The notes beneath the pieces are model-generated. The model ran no database searches and was not told the DNA's origin. It saw nothing but the letters and a program-made list of their open reading frames with translations. Both the position numbers and the translations under genes were made by a program. Source: Tetrahymena thermophila SB210 (Eukaryota > Ciliophora > Oligohymenophorea > Hymenostomatida > Tetrahymenidae). From it: DNA of 64,000 bases. Every line of letters begins with the position of its first letter. The first letter of the stretch is position 1. Below, piece after piece: positions 48,668-62,792 of the stretch. The DNA is taken from positions 1-64,000 of the forward strand of contig NW_002476552.1 in assembly GCF_000189635.1 (NCBI RefSeq), given 5' to 3'.

Positions 48668-51600
48668 TCAATCATCTTAGTTTAAAAATGATATGACATA
48701 AGTATTTTGTAATAAATGTTACATTGAAAATATATTTAAGAGTTACTTAGTTGAATATATTTCATTATTTATATTTTTAAAGTAGTAAAACCAGCCAACA
48801 GTAAAGATTATCACAACAAATAATATTTGAATAACTACCAAAACTATACTAAGGATTTCATAGTAGTTATAAAGCAAAAGATTTTACTCTTAAAAGAAAT
48901 TCAACAGATATTCAAACTATTTAGAGAGCTCTATTTTAAATTAAAATTACTTTATGGCAGGGATATTTTTATTATAGTTATTAAAGCCTTGTTAAAAGCT
49001 TTCGGCGTTTTAGCTAAAAGCAAAAGATAAATAATCTCTGTATACTCCTATAAAGTAAACTAAACCATTAATAAGACCTTGCTAAAAAGCTCCCTTTCCA
49101 ACTGTGTTGCATTCATTGTATAGAAAATCTCCATTTTGATACTAACTGTATTTTTAAATAGTGTCGCAAGTATTTTGAGTAAAAAGGTTAATTAAGAAAT
49201 CTTCAAAAATTTCTTAGTTGTGCTATTATTTTGAATTTACATTTTCTAAATTTTTTTTTATTAAATTAGGTAATTGATTCATCTAATCTGTGACTTAATT
49301 TATAATTTTTTGGTATTAAGATATTGAAAATGCTTATTTTTCAGGCATGAGGAACGCCATGGCAAGACCCTATCTCACTCTTAAAGAATTTAATACAGTA
49401 AAATAAGAAACGCAAGCAATATCTTTTTATAAAAAATAAAATTTAAATATGAGTTTTATTAAATAAATATTTTTTTTTACTATTAAAATTGAAAATGGCT
49501 CTCGAATTGTCAATAAATTTCTCTTCAATAAAATAATTTAATATCGGATGTATAATACATAAGCAAAATATTGCAGTCAAACCAAGTAGTAACTTTTTCA
49601 AAGAGTATTTCAACGATTAAGTCTTGCTGATATTGAATTTTTTTTCTTCGTATGTTTCAGTTTAATTCAAAATATTAGAAAATTTTGAGTCAAATTTAGA
49701 AAAATTCTACTTTTAATTAATTGAAAATTAGCTAATTTAATTTGCTAATTTATCTAAAATTTCTTTCAACTATTTTTTATCAAAAGTTGCAAAAAGTTTT
49801 AGAATTTGTTGCTATTTTTTTTTAGCAAAAATGTAACTTGGAATGATACTAATTAAAAAAGCCAAAGTCATAAAAGTAATCACATATAAATAAATGATGC
49901 TTAAGCTATGAATTTCTGAGAGCTAATTTTAATATTCTTCATTCATTTGAGAAAAAATAGATTGAACTTGTTCATTTAAATCTGGGTAGTTCATCTCATT
50001 TTATTTTTTGATTATTCCTTCAGGATCTTTATTAGAAACAAAGTAATAAATCCCATATATTTACAATAGAATTGAATAAATCATAGGCAAATCTTTTTAT
50101 TTTGCTATTTGAGTGTTTTGATAAATATCTTAAATAATTGAACCTTTTTAAATTATATTAAAGACCTCAATCTCATTATTAGTGTTATTAAATAATTGTT
50201 TCATATAATCTTTACTAAGATTAATTCTTGACTGGTTTTATTCATTTAGAAGATCCATAAATTGCTAGTGTTGAGAAGAAGTAGTTGACAAAAAATTGTT
50301 TTAATTTAATAGAATTATATTGCGTTCAGAAAGGGAATAACTAATCTAAACATTTATCATATAAATCCAATTTATGTATTTGAAATTTTCTCTTTGATAA
50401 ATTAAGTTCTCAATAAAAGTAAAGAATCCCAGCAGATTCATAGAAAGAGTGACTAAAATAGAAGCTATTCCCAAGATATTAATTACTTTCAGATATTTCA
50501 TCTGCTTTCTTTTGTGGATATTTTCAAAAACTTACCTTTTTTTTTAAAAAATCGTTGAAATAATTATGAACAAAACATTAAATTGAATAAAAATTAAATT
50601 ATTTTGTTTTGAGCAAAATCTATTTTTTGTTTTTGTCAAAAAATCAAATTAATTTACACATTTAAATTAATAATAATTTTATTTATTTAAAAAATTAAAT
50701 GCTTAATGAATTAATTTTATTGTGAAAGAAAACATTTTTTTCTTTATGCCATAAAATAAAATAAAATAAAAGATATTTACATAGTTTAAAATGAGCTTTT
50801 TGATGATGAGGAGATAGATTAAATGTCTAAATTTTACTGAAGGATGTTTTCTTAGAAGTTTTTGTGCTTTAAATTACTTTTTTTGAATTTAAATTAACTC
50901 TTGGTTTATGCTTTTGTGGGAGTAGTTGACAAAACTAATTCACATTTACTGTTAGGTAAAGGTTCTTCACTCTATTGTTTTGAAAGATAATAATTTAAAT
51001 TATTTAAATTTAAATTTCTGCTTTTATTTTCTTAATCCTAATTTAATTTTTACAGGTCAACATCGTAATTAAAGTGAAATTAGTTTATTTATTCTATCTG
51101 ATGATGTCTTTGATTTTTATTGTGACTAAGGATAATTGTAGGTGATTCTAAGTTATTGTTACTCTAATTTGCTTATTATTCATGGAAGTAATTTATATTA
51201 TTCTCTTTATTTATATTTTAGCATTCGTCAAACGATTCATCAACTTAAATATTCAGCTAATGAGTTTAGCTAGCAGCTGGAGTCATCGGCATGCACTCAA
51301 AATTATATCTAGGAGATACAGCGGTAATTATTGCTTTATTTCTTGTCATATCTGAGTCTATGATTTGCTTAATTAGTATTCCGTTCGATTTATATAAAGA
51401 ATTGTAGTTCGTAGTTGAGCTGGTTAATTAATTTGTATAAGGAAATTTCTCATTTTAAAGGCTATTATACTTTGAAAGCTAAATTTAACTTCTAGTTTGC
51501 AATGTATTATCATCATAATGATCGCTGAAATTAAAATTTGTCAAACCAATTTAATTGTATTCTAAACAATCTAACTCTAATTCCAAAGAAATATTGCATA

Positions 51601-54296
51601 TTTCCTTTATTTGTTATTAGTAGAATTTTAATAAATCAAACTTTTCTTTTAATGAGTTAAGAGGCTATATATTTTCTATGGCTAAGTAAATACCTGATTA
51701 AAATTAGCTCAATTCATTTTAAAAGTGAAGAGATACTGTAGCACTAAATATTTAAGCATGCTTCAAATAGTTTAAGAAATTCCAATCCTCCAAAGATTTT
51801 TCCTTTAAGAAATCTTAATTCGGTGATACGAAAACAGTTTAAAATTATTTGTTCTTTTCCTTTCGAGAAATTTAAATCAAATAATGAATTATTGGTATTA
51901 TGCTCTCTGTTTTAATTAATTGTATTTATGAGTGATATACTTTTTCTTTTAAATATTTTTTGTAAAATAATTTGTTGGCAAGTTTAATCAGATTAGGATT
52001 TTAGTTATCTAATAATAAGTATATAGTTTCTTCATAGATAGGCTTTGCCCATAAAGTGAAACCAAAATCTTACGAGTCTAAGATTTAGCTTTGAATTTGC
52101 AGTTAAATTGGCACACAATATCCAGCTTAGTGTTTTGCTAAAAAGAGAGGCAAAGTCTAAATATCGCTGTAAGTTGGTAATAGTAATTATTGTAAAATTA
52201 ATTGCTAATCTCTTTAATAATTACTTGAAGGAAGTACCTAAAAAATAGATTTATCTTAAATTTGCTACTTATTTAGATATCCAAAAGTTTTGACAAACGA
52301 GGTATTAACCTTTTTAATAGCGCCAAAAGATTAATCTAAAAGGGAAACGAATGCAAAACAGCTTGATTTATGATAGTATTCTTATCTTGCTAAATACTAT
52401 GAAGAAGATCTGTTTGATTTTTAGTAGGAATTAATTAAATTCTACTTATAGAGCAAATAAAAATCAAAATTAATGCAAATATTTTTAAGAGCCTCGCTTT
52501 TGTGATTCTGTTTTAATTATAATTAGATCTTTGTCTCTAATTTGGTCCTTGAGTCCATATATTATTTTAGCAGTGTAAACATTTCATTAATTTTGATGAA
52601 ATTCTTCATAAGCATTTTAATTACCGCTGAGTATAAATTCAAGCATTCACTATAAAGTAATTAAATCTTATTGATATCTTCTTCAAATTGCAATAAATTA
52701 TACAATTTAAATTAATTTCTTCTACCTGCAAATCTATTTACATCATTATTTTTACTTTCAGCTTTTTTAAAGATCGTTTCAAGCTTTTGTTTGTCTTTGA
52801 TTCCTAATAAAAGCCTTTTATTTGTCTTGACATTAAATATCTTTAGATAGGCAGTGCACTGATTATTATCAAATGTAGACAAAAAAGTCAAGTAAGAAAA
52901 ATCTATTTCATTAAGTTTGTCCTTTTATTTTCTATTTGTTATTGTGTCCTCGTAAATATTTGCAATTACCATGACTTCCTGTTAATAATTTGCATCATCA
53001 TTATTATTTAATTAATTTTCTGATTAAGTCTATTAATTAATTTAAACATACTTATATTATTAATTACTTTACTGATATTAATAAAAACAATAATTAAATG
53101 TAAGTTTTTGGGATAAATAGAGAAAATTTACTGTATTTGATTTAAGGCTGCTTTCTAGAGCTATAAACGGGACTTATTAAGAGAATATTATACTGGAATT
53201 TTGAGTTTTTTATGAAAATTTGATCTTTTGTCTAAGGTTATCCATTAACTATCTGCAAAATATGTCTACTTTTCTATTACTATCACCTAAAATGCATCGA
53301 AAAATAGCTGAATTTACTGAATTAAAATTAGACTCAGAACTACTTAAATTTATAAAGGTATACCATTCCAAGAAAACTACATTCCCAAGCTTATAGCTAA
53401 TAGGAAAAGAAATGATTGCTATTAAGAAGAAAATATTTAATATTTTGGCATCTTAGCTACACATAAGCATAGATAAACAAGTGATTGTTCTGAAAAAAAT
53501 AAGAATTATAGACCATCTGCATATATTTTTATTTTAATACGTATGGTTTCTCAAAAGTATAACTAATTTAAAGGTATTTATAATAATGGCAATAGCAGAT
53601 GTAGCATAAATATTGCTAAAACAGCTCGCAACGCATAAAGCGCCAACAAAATAAAAGCATATTAGGTTAAATAATGAGTCACATTTCTGCAAAATATCTT
53701 AACTTTAGAAAGAGTAATCATAATCAACAGAAATAACTAATGATCCTATATTATATTAAAGAAGTTAATATTTTTGATAAAAATGGAAATGAAAATCAAC
53801 CTATAAGCAAAGTTAAAAAAATATTAGCAATCGACAAATAAAATTGATATGTGGCTATAGAAAAGTAAAGAGATGGAATTGCAACCGTATATTAATAGTT
53901 CTAAAAAATATATGAAAGCAATGAATAAAACTAGCTTTTAGTTCTACTACCCATTACAAATAAGCAAAATAGAAGAGAAAGCAAAAGGAAGCAATTTATT
54001 GAGAAAAGCAAACGAATCTCCCAATTATTAGAATTATTTTATAAATTTGAAGTAATCATCCGCGCTTTTAAGAAAAATATTGATCTTAATATTTTAGAGA
54101 GTTATCTATCACTAGAAGCTAAATTAGAATAAGTGTTGTCATCAATTTAAAGCTGTATTATACTTAGCTACCAAAAACAAAAGCTAAATAAAGAAAAAAT
54201 CATATTTCTTTTGCTTTCCTTTACAATCTAGTAAAAATCTTGAATGTAAAATAACTTCAATCTATCAGTCAAGGTAATCTTTGAGTCTTTATTCAT
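48668..54296 (-). CDS. PAS-domain multipass membrane protein, copy 4 (TmcB/TmcC-like), dispersed member
   Basis: This is the copy I translated end to end. ATG is at 54296 (M-N-K-D-S-K-I-T-L) and TGA at 48668-48670. Exons are 53801-54296, 53132-53745, 50781-53029, 49481-50535 and 48668-49422; the sum of 5,169 nt gives 1,722 residues. Intron 2 (102 nt) is open and a multiple of three, so retention would add 34 residues. Residues 1-370 hold about seven hydrophobic segments, with SVDYDYSF conserved in the family. The PAS domain is near residues 595-710 (SCFAFVSLLDQSFGAIKKVN, then TSFVKTFGYL). A Gln/Asn/Ser-rich linker follows to about 1119. The C-terminus has four membrane segments with two long intervening loops. 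Likely a membrane sensor, by family analogy. Confidence 0.88.
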
Positions 54297-54979
54297 TTTT
54301 TGCTTTTTTTATTTGATGAATACAAATTTGTTTGTTTCTTTATTTATTTTTAACTATTGTATAAAAATGGTGTTTTTAGCAAGTTTGAAATTAATTTGAA
54401 TTATATTTAAATAATATCTCTTGTTCATCTTGTTATAGTTCCCAGTTAAAATAAGATATAGTAATAGTTAATAATTTATCATGTCATTAATTAACTAATA
54501 AAAACTGCTCTAAATAATAGAAATTAATAATTATTCTAAAAATAGTAAATCTATCTTTTAAATAGTATTAATAATTTGATCTCAATTAAATTTATAGCTA
54601 AATGCCTTAATAAAATCTAGTGAAGTTTCATCACTATTTTCTAGAAAGGACTTTATTTTTTGATAATTTTTTCTAGAATTAAAATATTTAAAAAAAATAG
54701 ATTTTTATTTATAAAATTATACATTTAAATCAATTGAATACATTCAATTATTTATTGAATTTTTTTAATTTTAGCTTTTTAAAAAAATTTTTTTTTTCTA
54801 AATCCTGATTAAGTAATTTAATTATTTGAATTTTTTCAATATATGACTGACCACCCATCTATCTATCTCTGATTGTTGCTATATTTTTAAAATAAGTTTT
54901 AAATAAAATTATTAAGATTTAATTTAAATTTCCATAATTAATTTGCTTTTCAATCAATATTTTTGAGAAAAAAAAATAA
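54297..54979. other. divergent promoter region between PAS copy 4 and LRR gene C
   Basis: About 680 bp separating two divergently transcribed genes, so it probably holds both promoters. It is AT-rich with no coding feature. Confidence 0.55.
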
Positions 54980-57900
54980 ATGATATAATAGAAAAAATAT
55001 TTTGACAATCTTTAAGAAGTAAATATTTATTTTTTTTATTAATATATTTTAAATTTATTTTTATTAAAAAAATAGTTTTTAAACTCTTCACTATAATCTC
55101 ATTAGGTCACCAATATTAATCTTAAGTAATAATTTATTAATATTGATATTATTAATATTAATTTTTTTTTTATAATTAATTTACAATATTATTTTTCTAA
55201 TTGAAATTCTCATTTCTGTATTCATTCATTTTATTTGTACAAATATTTAAAAAATTATTATAATTAATTATTAGTTTTTTAAATTTGACATTTTTTCTTC
55301 ATTTTCTCTTCAAAATAATTAATGAAATATATATTTTTTTTTATTTAAAAAGTAACCAATCAATTGGTGATGAAGGGGCATCAAGCTTAGGTTTTAGTTT
55401 AGGAAATTGCACTAATCTCTCATATTTGACACTCAATCTTTAGTAAAAACAGATTATTATTTTTTTTAACATTACTTTTATTATTAATTAATAAATTTAT
55501 TTCTTATTATTTAATATTTTTCTTCATTTTTTCCAACTAACTAACTAACTGATTAACTCTTTATTTTCTCTCAAATATTTAAAAAGTGAAAACTAAATTG
55601 GAGCAATCGGTGCGTCAGACTTAAGTAATGGTTTAGGAAATTGCACTAATCTCTCAAATTTGGAACTTAATCTTAGGTATAAACAGTTTATTTGTTTTAG
55701 ATTCTGATATCTTTTAATAAAAAAAATAATTTAAAATAATATTACTTTCTTTATTTGTTTTAAAACTTACTTTTTATTTTATTTATATATTTATTTTTAT
55801 TAGACTAATTTTTTTTCATTTATTCTTAATTTATCATTTGTTTTTAACTTTTTATTTTTTTATTAATTGATTAATTTCTTATTATTCCATATTTTTTCTT
55901 CATTTTTTCCTTTTAACTAGCTAATTAACTCTTTATTTTTTCTCAAACATTTAATAAGTTCCAATTTATTTGGTGCAATTTGTGCTTCAGATTTAGGTTT
56001 TGCTTTAGGAAAGTGCTCTAATCTCTCAAATTTGACACTTGATCTTTCGTAAAAATAGTTTATTTTTTTTTGATAGTGGTATTTTCGAATATAAAAATGG
56101 ATTTAAAGCAATATAACTAACTCTTTTAAATTATTTATTTATTTGATTTATTTTTCTTTTTTATTTATTCTGATTAATTAATATATAATGGGGGAATTTT
56201 AATGTCAGGGAGAGGAAGGAGAGGGGGAATGGGCCTATTATAATTTTTATTTCAAAATTGATTAATTTTCCTAGAGTCAAGCATTTCCCAATACTATTAT
56301 TAAGAAAAATTAAGTTTTAACCATAAAAAAGCTACAATTTCTGAAGTGAAAAGAAATTATTCAAAGCAAAAAATTATGAATTAAAAAAGCATTCTATAAA
56401 ACCAATAATAACTAACTTCAATTATCATTCATTTTCAATTTTTGCTTTTATTAAATCACTTTTTATTATTTCAGATTTTCTTAATTTTATATATTTTTTC
56501 TCAAATATTTAAAAAGTGAAAATTAAATTGGTGCAATTGGTGCATCAGGCTTAGCTTTTGGTTTAGGAAAGTGCACTAATCTCTCAAATTTGACACTTTC
56601 TCTTAGGTAAAAACAGTTTTTTTTGGCTGTGATATTTTTTAATATAAAAAAGAATTTTAAATAATTATGATATTCTTTTAATTTATTAATTTATTTATTT
56701 GCTTTTCATTTTATTTATTTTTCTTTTTTTTTATTCTTCTTGGATGATTTTTTCGTTTCATTAATTTAACCCATATTTCAATTTCAACATTATATTATTA
56801 ATTAATTAATTTCTTATTATTAATTTTTCTTCATTTTTTCCTTTTAACTAACTAATTAACTATTTATTTTCTCTCAAATATTTAAAAAGCTACAATTAAA
56901 TATGTGAAATTGGCGCATCAGGCTTAGGTTCCGGTTTAGGAAAGTGCACTAATCTCTCAGATTTGACACTACATCTTTCGTAAAAATAGTTTATTTGTTT
57001 TGGATTATGATATGTTTGTTTTTAATATAAGAATGAATTTAAAACAATATAATTAACTATTTTAATTTAATTTACTTATTAGCTTTCTGTTTATTTATTT
57101 AATTTTTTACTATTTTTTATTCTGCTTGTAATTTTTTTTCTTTATTTATTTATTTATTTATTAATTTAACTTATTTTTACATTTTCAGATTTTGATTTTA
57201 TTCCTAATTTATTTATTTCTTATTTTATCATATTTTTTTTCTCATTAACTATATATTTTTTTGGAATATCTAAAGGTGTAATTATATTTGTGATGGAGGT
57301 ACATTAGGCTTAGGTTCTGGTTTATAGAGTTGCACTAATATCTTAAACTTGACACTTGATCTTTCGTAAAAATAGTTTATCTGTTTTGGATTGTGTTATT
57401 TTTTAATATAATAATGAATTTAAAACATTATAACTAACTTATTTAGTTATTTATTTATTAGCTTTTATTTGATTTTCTTTTTTTATTTTTATCTATCTTT
57501 TTTAATTAAATTCCTCAATTCCTTTTCAGCTTTTTCTTCTATTATTATTAATTAATTAACTTCTTATTATTTTATATTTTTTCTTCATTTTTAACAATTA
57601 ACTTTAAATTTTCCTTAAATATTTAATAAGTGAAAATAAAATTAGTTAAAGTGGTACATCGGGTTTATGTTCTAGTTTAGGAAATTTCACTAATCTCTTA
57701 AATTTGAAACTTAATCTTTCGTAAAAAAAAACTTATTTGTTTTGGATTGAGATATTTTCAAATATAAAAATGTATTTAAAACAATATAGCTAACTCTTTA
57801 ATTCATTTATTTATAAGCTTTCTATTGATTTATTTTTTAAATATTCTTCTTGTGTTTTTTTTTCTTTAAGTAATTTATCTCATTTTTTCATTTTCAATTT

Positions 57901-60900
57901 TGCCTTTATTATTAATTACTTCACTTCAGATTATTTGTTCATTTTATTTTCTTCGAATAATTAATTAACTATTTATTTTTTCTCCAAAATTTTTATAGTA
58001 AAAATTAAATTTGTGCTATTGGTGCATAAAGCTTAAGTTCTTGTATAGGAAAGTTCGCTAATCTCTCAAATTTGACACTTTATCTTCAGTAAAAAGTTCA
58101 TTTATTTTGTATTGTATTGTGATATTTTTTAATATAAAAATAAATTAAAAAAAATATAGAAACTTTTTAATTAATTAATTAATTTATTTATTTGCTTTTT
58201 CTTTGATTAATTTTTCATTTTTTTTATTCTTTTTGTGTTTTTTATTATTTTCATTAGTTTAACTCATTTTTTAATTTTCAATTTTTGCTTTTATTATTAA
58301 TTAATTCATTTTTTATTATTTCCAATTTTTTTCCCTCCTAAAATGAATTAACTGTTTATTTTTTCTCCAATAATTAAAAAGAGAAAATCAAATTGGTGAA
58401 ATTGGTGCATAAAACTTAGGTGACGGTTTAGGAAAGTTAGCTAATCTCTTAAATTTGACACTTCATCTTGAGTAAAAACAATTTATTTTTTTTGGATTGC
58501 TATATTTTTGAACATAAACATGAATATAAAACAATATTCTCTTAATTATTTATTTATTTATTAGTTAGTTTTCTATTTGATTCATTCTTCTTTTTTATAT
58601 TTTAGTTGTGCTTTTTTTCCTTACTTTATTTTTTTGTTAATTTAACTCATATTTTCATTTGAAACTTTTAATTTTATTATAAATTTACCTAACTCATTAT
58701 TTCAGATTTTTTTCTTAATACTTTTCCTTTTAATAATTAACTACTTATTTTTTTCCTGATATTTTAAAAGAGAAGATCAAATTGGAGCAATTGGTGCATC
58801 AGGCTTAGGTTCTGGTTTAGGAAAATGTACTAATCTCTCAAATTTGACACTTAGTCTAACGTAAAATAGTTTATTTATTTTAGATTGTGATATTTTTTAA
58901 ACTAAAAATGTATTTAAAACAATATTACAAATCTTTTAGTTATTAATTTTACTATTTCTTTATCCTGCTTGTGATATTTTTTCTTTATTTGCAAATTTAA
59001 CTCATCTTTTCATCTTACTATGAATTCATTTTTTATGATATCATATTTTTTTCTCACTAACTAACAATATATTATTTTTTTAATATTTAAAAAGGTCTAA
59101 TCATATTAGTGATGAAGGTATATCACGCTTAGGTTCTGGTTTAGGAAAGTGCACTAATCTCTCAAATTTGACACTTAATATTAGGTAAAAACTGGTTATT
59201 TACTTGTTTTGGACTGTGATATTTTTTAATATAAAATTCAATTAAAAAAAATTAGATTAATCCTTTTAATTTATTTGTTAGCTAGTTAATTGATTTTTTT
59301 TTCTTCTTGTGTTTTTTTTCCTTAACTTATTTTAATAATTTTTTCATTTTTCAATTTTTTTTTGTTATTAATTAATTCACTTCTTATTATTTCAGTTTAT
59401 TTCTTCATTTTTTCCATCTAATAGCCAATTAATTGACTATTTATTTTTTCTCAAAATATTTAAAAAGCAATAATTAAATTGGTGAAATTGGTGCTTCAGA
59501 ATTAAGTACTGGTTTAGGAAATTTAACTAAACTCTCAAATTTGGTTCTTTTTCTTGAGTAAAAGCAGATTATTTGTTTTGGATTGTCATATTTTTGAATA
59601 TAAAAATTAATTTAAAACAATAAAACTAACTCTTTTAATTTATTTATTAGCTATATATTTTATTTATTTTTCCTTTTTTTTATTCTGCTTGTGTTTTTTT
59701 CCTTTCTATGTTAATTTAACTAATTAATTTTTTCATTTTAATTAAACGTTTGTTTTTATTATTAATTAATTAATTTCTTACTAATTCCTATTTTGATGAC
59801 TAATTAATTATTTTTGTCTCCAATATTTTAAAAGATATAATTAAATTGGCAAAATTGGTGCATCACAATTAGGTTATGGTTTAGGAAAATTAACTAATCT
59901 CTCAAATTTGGAACTTTATCTTGAGTAAAAGCAGTTTATTTATTTGTTATGGATTATGATAATTTTAAATATATAATTAAATTTAAAGCAGTAAAACTAA
60001 CTAACTTTTTTAATTTTTTTATTTTATTTATTATTCTTTTTTTTTTATTCTTCTTGATATTTTTTTTTATTTCTTTCTTTATTTATTTGTTTGTTTGTTT
60101 TTTTGTTTATTTAATTATTTTTTTTATTAGCACCTTTTGATTTTATTATGAATTAATTCATTTCTTATTATTTCCTTTATCCTACTAACTATCTTATTCA
60201 GTATATATTTTGCTATAATATTTAAAAGTGGAAATTAAATTGGTGCAATTGGTGCATCAGGCTTAGGTTGTGGTTTAGGAAAGTCTACCTATCTCTCTAA
60301 ATTGGTACTTAATATTTAGTAAAAAAAGTTTATTTCTTTATTTTTGATTATTAATTTAAAAAAATCTAATTCTTTTAATGTATTTATTAACTTTTGATTA
60401 GATTTATTTATTTTTTTTATTCTGTTTTGATTTATTTTATTTTTTTTTGTTTTGTTTTGTTTGTTTGTTAATTTAACTCATGTTTTCATTTTTAAATTTT
60501 TTTTTATTGTTGTGTTTTTTTATTTCTTTAATTTAACTGATTTATTTTTTAATTTTTAACTTTTGCTTTTATTTTCATTAATTAATTTCAATTCTTTTGT
60601 TCATTCTTCTCTCAAACTAATTTTTACTTCAATATTTAAAAGTTAAAATTTAATTGGTAATGAAGGAATATCAGGTTTAGGTTCTGGTTTAGGAAATTGC
60701 TCTAATCTCTCATCTTTGAAACTTAATCTTTGGTAAAAAGAGTTTATCTTTTTTTTTGGATTGTGTTTTTTTAATAAATATAACTTTTTTAATTTATTTA
60801 TTACTTTTTTATTTGATTTATTTTTCTTTTTTTTATACTGCTTGTATTTTTTTTATTTCTTTGTTAATTAATTAAACTAATTAATTCATTTTCCAATTAT

Positions 60901-61788
60901 ACTTTTAATATTAATTAATATTTATATATATAAATATATCATATTTTATTTTCAATTTTTCCTCCTAACCAACTAATTAATAAAATGCTTTTATTAATAT
61001 AAAAAGGGCCAATTAATTTGGATATGAAGGAGCATCAGGTTTTTTTAATGGTTTAGGAAATTGCATTAATCTCTTAAATTTAGAAATTGAACTTTGGTAA
61101 AAACAGTTTATTAATTTTGGATTGGAAAATTTTTTAAATTCTGTTTGTTATTTTTTTATTCTTTATTTGTTAATTAATTAAGCTCATTTTTTAATTTTTC
61201 AAATTTTGCTTTTATTATTAATTAATTAATTTCTTATTATTTCATATTTTTTTCTTCATTTTTCCTTCTAAATAACTAATTTTTTCTTTAATATTAAAAA
61301 AGTTACTAATAAATGGGCGAAACTGGTACATTAGGCTTAGGTTATGGCTTGAAAAAGTGCACTAATATCTCTAAATTGAAAATTTTTCTTATGTAAAAAC
61401 AGATAATTTGTTTTGGTTAAATATGAAAATGAATTTAAAACAATTTAACTAACTCTTTTTAATTTATTAATTAGATTTCTTATAATATGGTTTGTTTTTC
61501 TTTTTATTTTTATTAAAAAATTTTTTTTAAGTTATTTAAAAAAAACATTTTATTTAAAAGCTGCTAAATTTCTTAAATTTTTTTAGTAATTAATTACACT
61601 TATTTATATTAAAAGTGGCAGTGAAATAGATAAAGCATAATAGCTTAAACTAAAGTGTCTTAAATCAAAAAGATTAGTTGTTTTTAATTTCTATTTTTGA
61701 TAAGCTAGTGGTTAAAAAGGAAGAATATATATAAAAATATTAAAATAATATAATTCATATGTTTTATTTTATCATATTTTGTAATTGA
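54980..61788 (+). CDS. single-repeat-exon LRR protein, 17 LRR exons (LRR gene C)
   Basis: Same gene model as A and B, on the opposite strand. Exon 1 is 54980-55018 (M-I-Q-Q-K-K-Y-F-D-N-L-Q-E) and exon 2 is 55076-55125 (50 nt). LRR exons, all 90 nt: 55353-55442, 55587-55676, 55959-56048, 56517-56606, 56890-56979, 57276-57365, 57631-57720, 57999-58088, 58382-58471, 58771-58860, 59095-59184, 59468-59557, 59835-59924, 60229-60318, 60643-60732, 61007-61096, 61303-61392. The terminal exon 61656-61788 reads V-L-N-Q-K-D-Q-L and then runs past the stop position of A and B to TGA 61786-61788. The total is 1,752 nt (583 residues). I translated most of the repeat exons and found no TGA. The repeats are more diverged from one another than in A and B, so this array is older. 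No membrane segment; partner unknown. Confidence 0.88.
55353..61400 (+). repeat. tandem exon-intron repeat, about 300-400 bp per unit (LRR gene C)
   Basis: Exons keep exactly 90 nt while introns range from 144 bp to about 470 bp and have diverged much more than in genes A and B. Recurrent intron blocks (TTTTGGATTGTGATATTTTT, CTTTTATTATTAATTAATT, TTCTTCATTTTTTCC) are the reverse-complement counterparts of the A/B intron blocks, so the introns share ancestry. Confidence 0.82.
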
Positions 61789-62792
61789 ATAATTTAATCT
61801 CTAATATAAATATATCTGCTCCTGCATTTTAACTATTAATAATGAATATTTTTTCTAAAAAATCTTAATTATTTATTTTCTTTATTTTTTTATCTGAGTA
61901 AAAGAAAATTAGGTAATTTTAATTTCAAAGCTTAAAAATTAGGGGTAAAATAATTTATTTTTGAGACAAAACAAATAAATAAATAAATAGATTTAAAAAG
62001 AAAAATTAACTTTTGAAATAAATAATTAAATAAACTGATTTTTGCATAAATTCGAAATAAAAATAAAACATGTTATTTTTTCTAAAATATTTAAAATAAA
62101 CGCTTTAAGTGATTGTAAAAAATTTATTAATCTAACTAAAACTAAAGTTTTTTCTTACTTTTTCAGAAAATAAATAATTTTGGTCTTTAATTAATCATAC
62201 ATATAAAAACAAATGAATTAATTTATAGACGCTTTATTTTTTGTTAAATGCAAATCTGATAATAAATTCTTCTTTAATAATTAAATGAAAAAATATCGAT
62301 AAATTTTTATATATTTTTACTTAGCATTAAATTCTTAATTGTAATACTAAAAGCAATACTTGTTATTTGTATTTTTCAAATAAAAAATATGTTTTATCAA
62401 ATATAATAATTCAGTTAATTTAAACTTATGTGAAATATCTCAAAATAAATCAATTAAAATATCAATAATATTTTTTTATTTGTATTTTTTTTATTGTTTA
62501 TTTATTTAATTATTTATTTATTCATAGACACTGCAAGGATAATCTATATTATTTTTAATTGAGTCATCAGAAATAAATAGAAATTTTTCTTTTTTGATAT
62601 AAAATAAATAGATGCTTTAAATTACAAATGAAGTAAACAACTAATAATATCTTACCTTCAAATTAATTAGTTAAAAATATATTTTGTATTTTTGATTATT
62701 ATGGGTTGCTGTTAAAATAAATGGTTGAAATTTGAATAATTATTAAATAAAATTAATTAGAAATATCTTCAAGATAAACAAATAAAATCAAA
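61789..62792. other. intergenic region between LRR gene C and the ABC transporter
   Basis: About 1 kb of AT-rich sequence with no recognisable gene or RNA. Should contain the 3' UTR of gene C and the promoter of the transporter. Confidence 0.5.

Noticed and set aside
48827..49030. Plus-strand ORF of 67 codons
   Set aside because: Antisense to the C-terminal exon of PAS copy 4, which is conserved in protein sequence with other copies.
59949..60140. Plus-strand hydrophobic ORF
   Set aside because: Lies in an intron of LRR gene C; it is a T-rich tract giving Phe/Leu/Ile and is not shared with other units.
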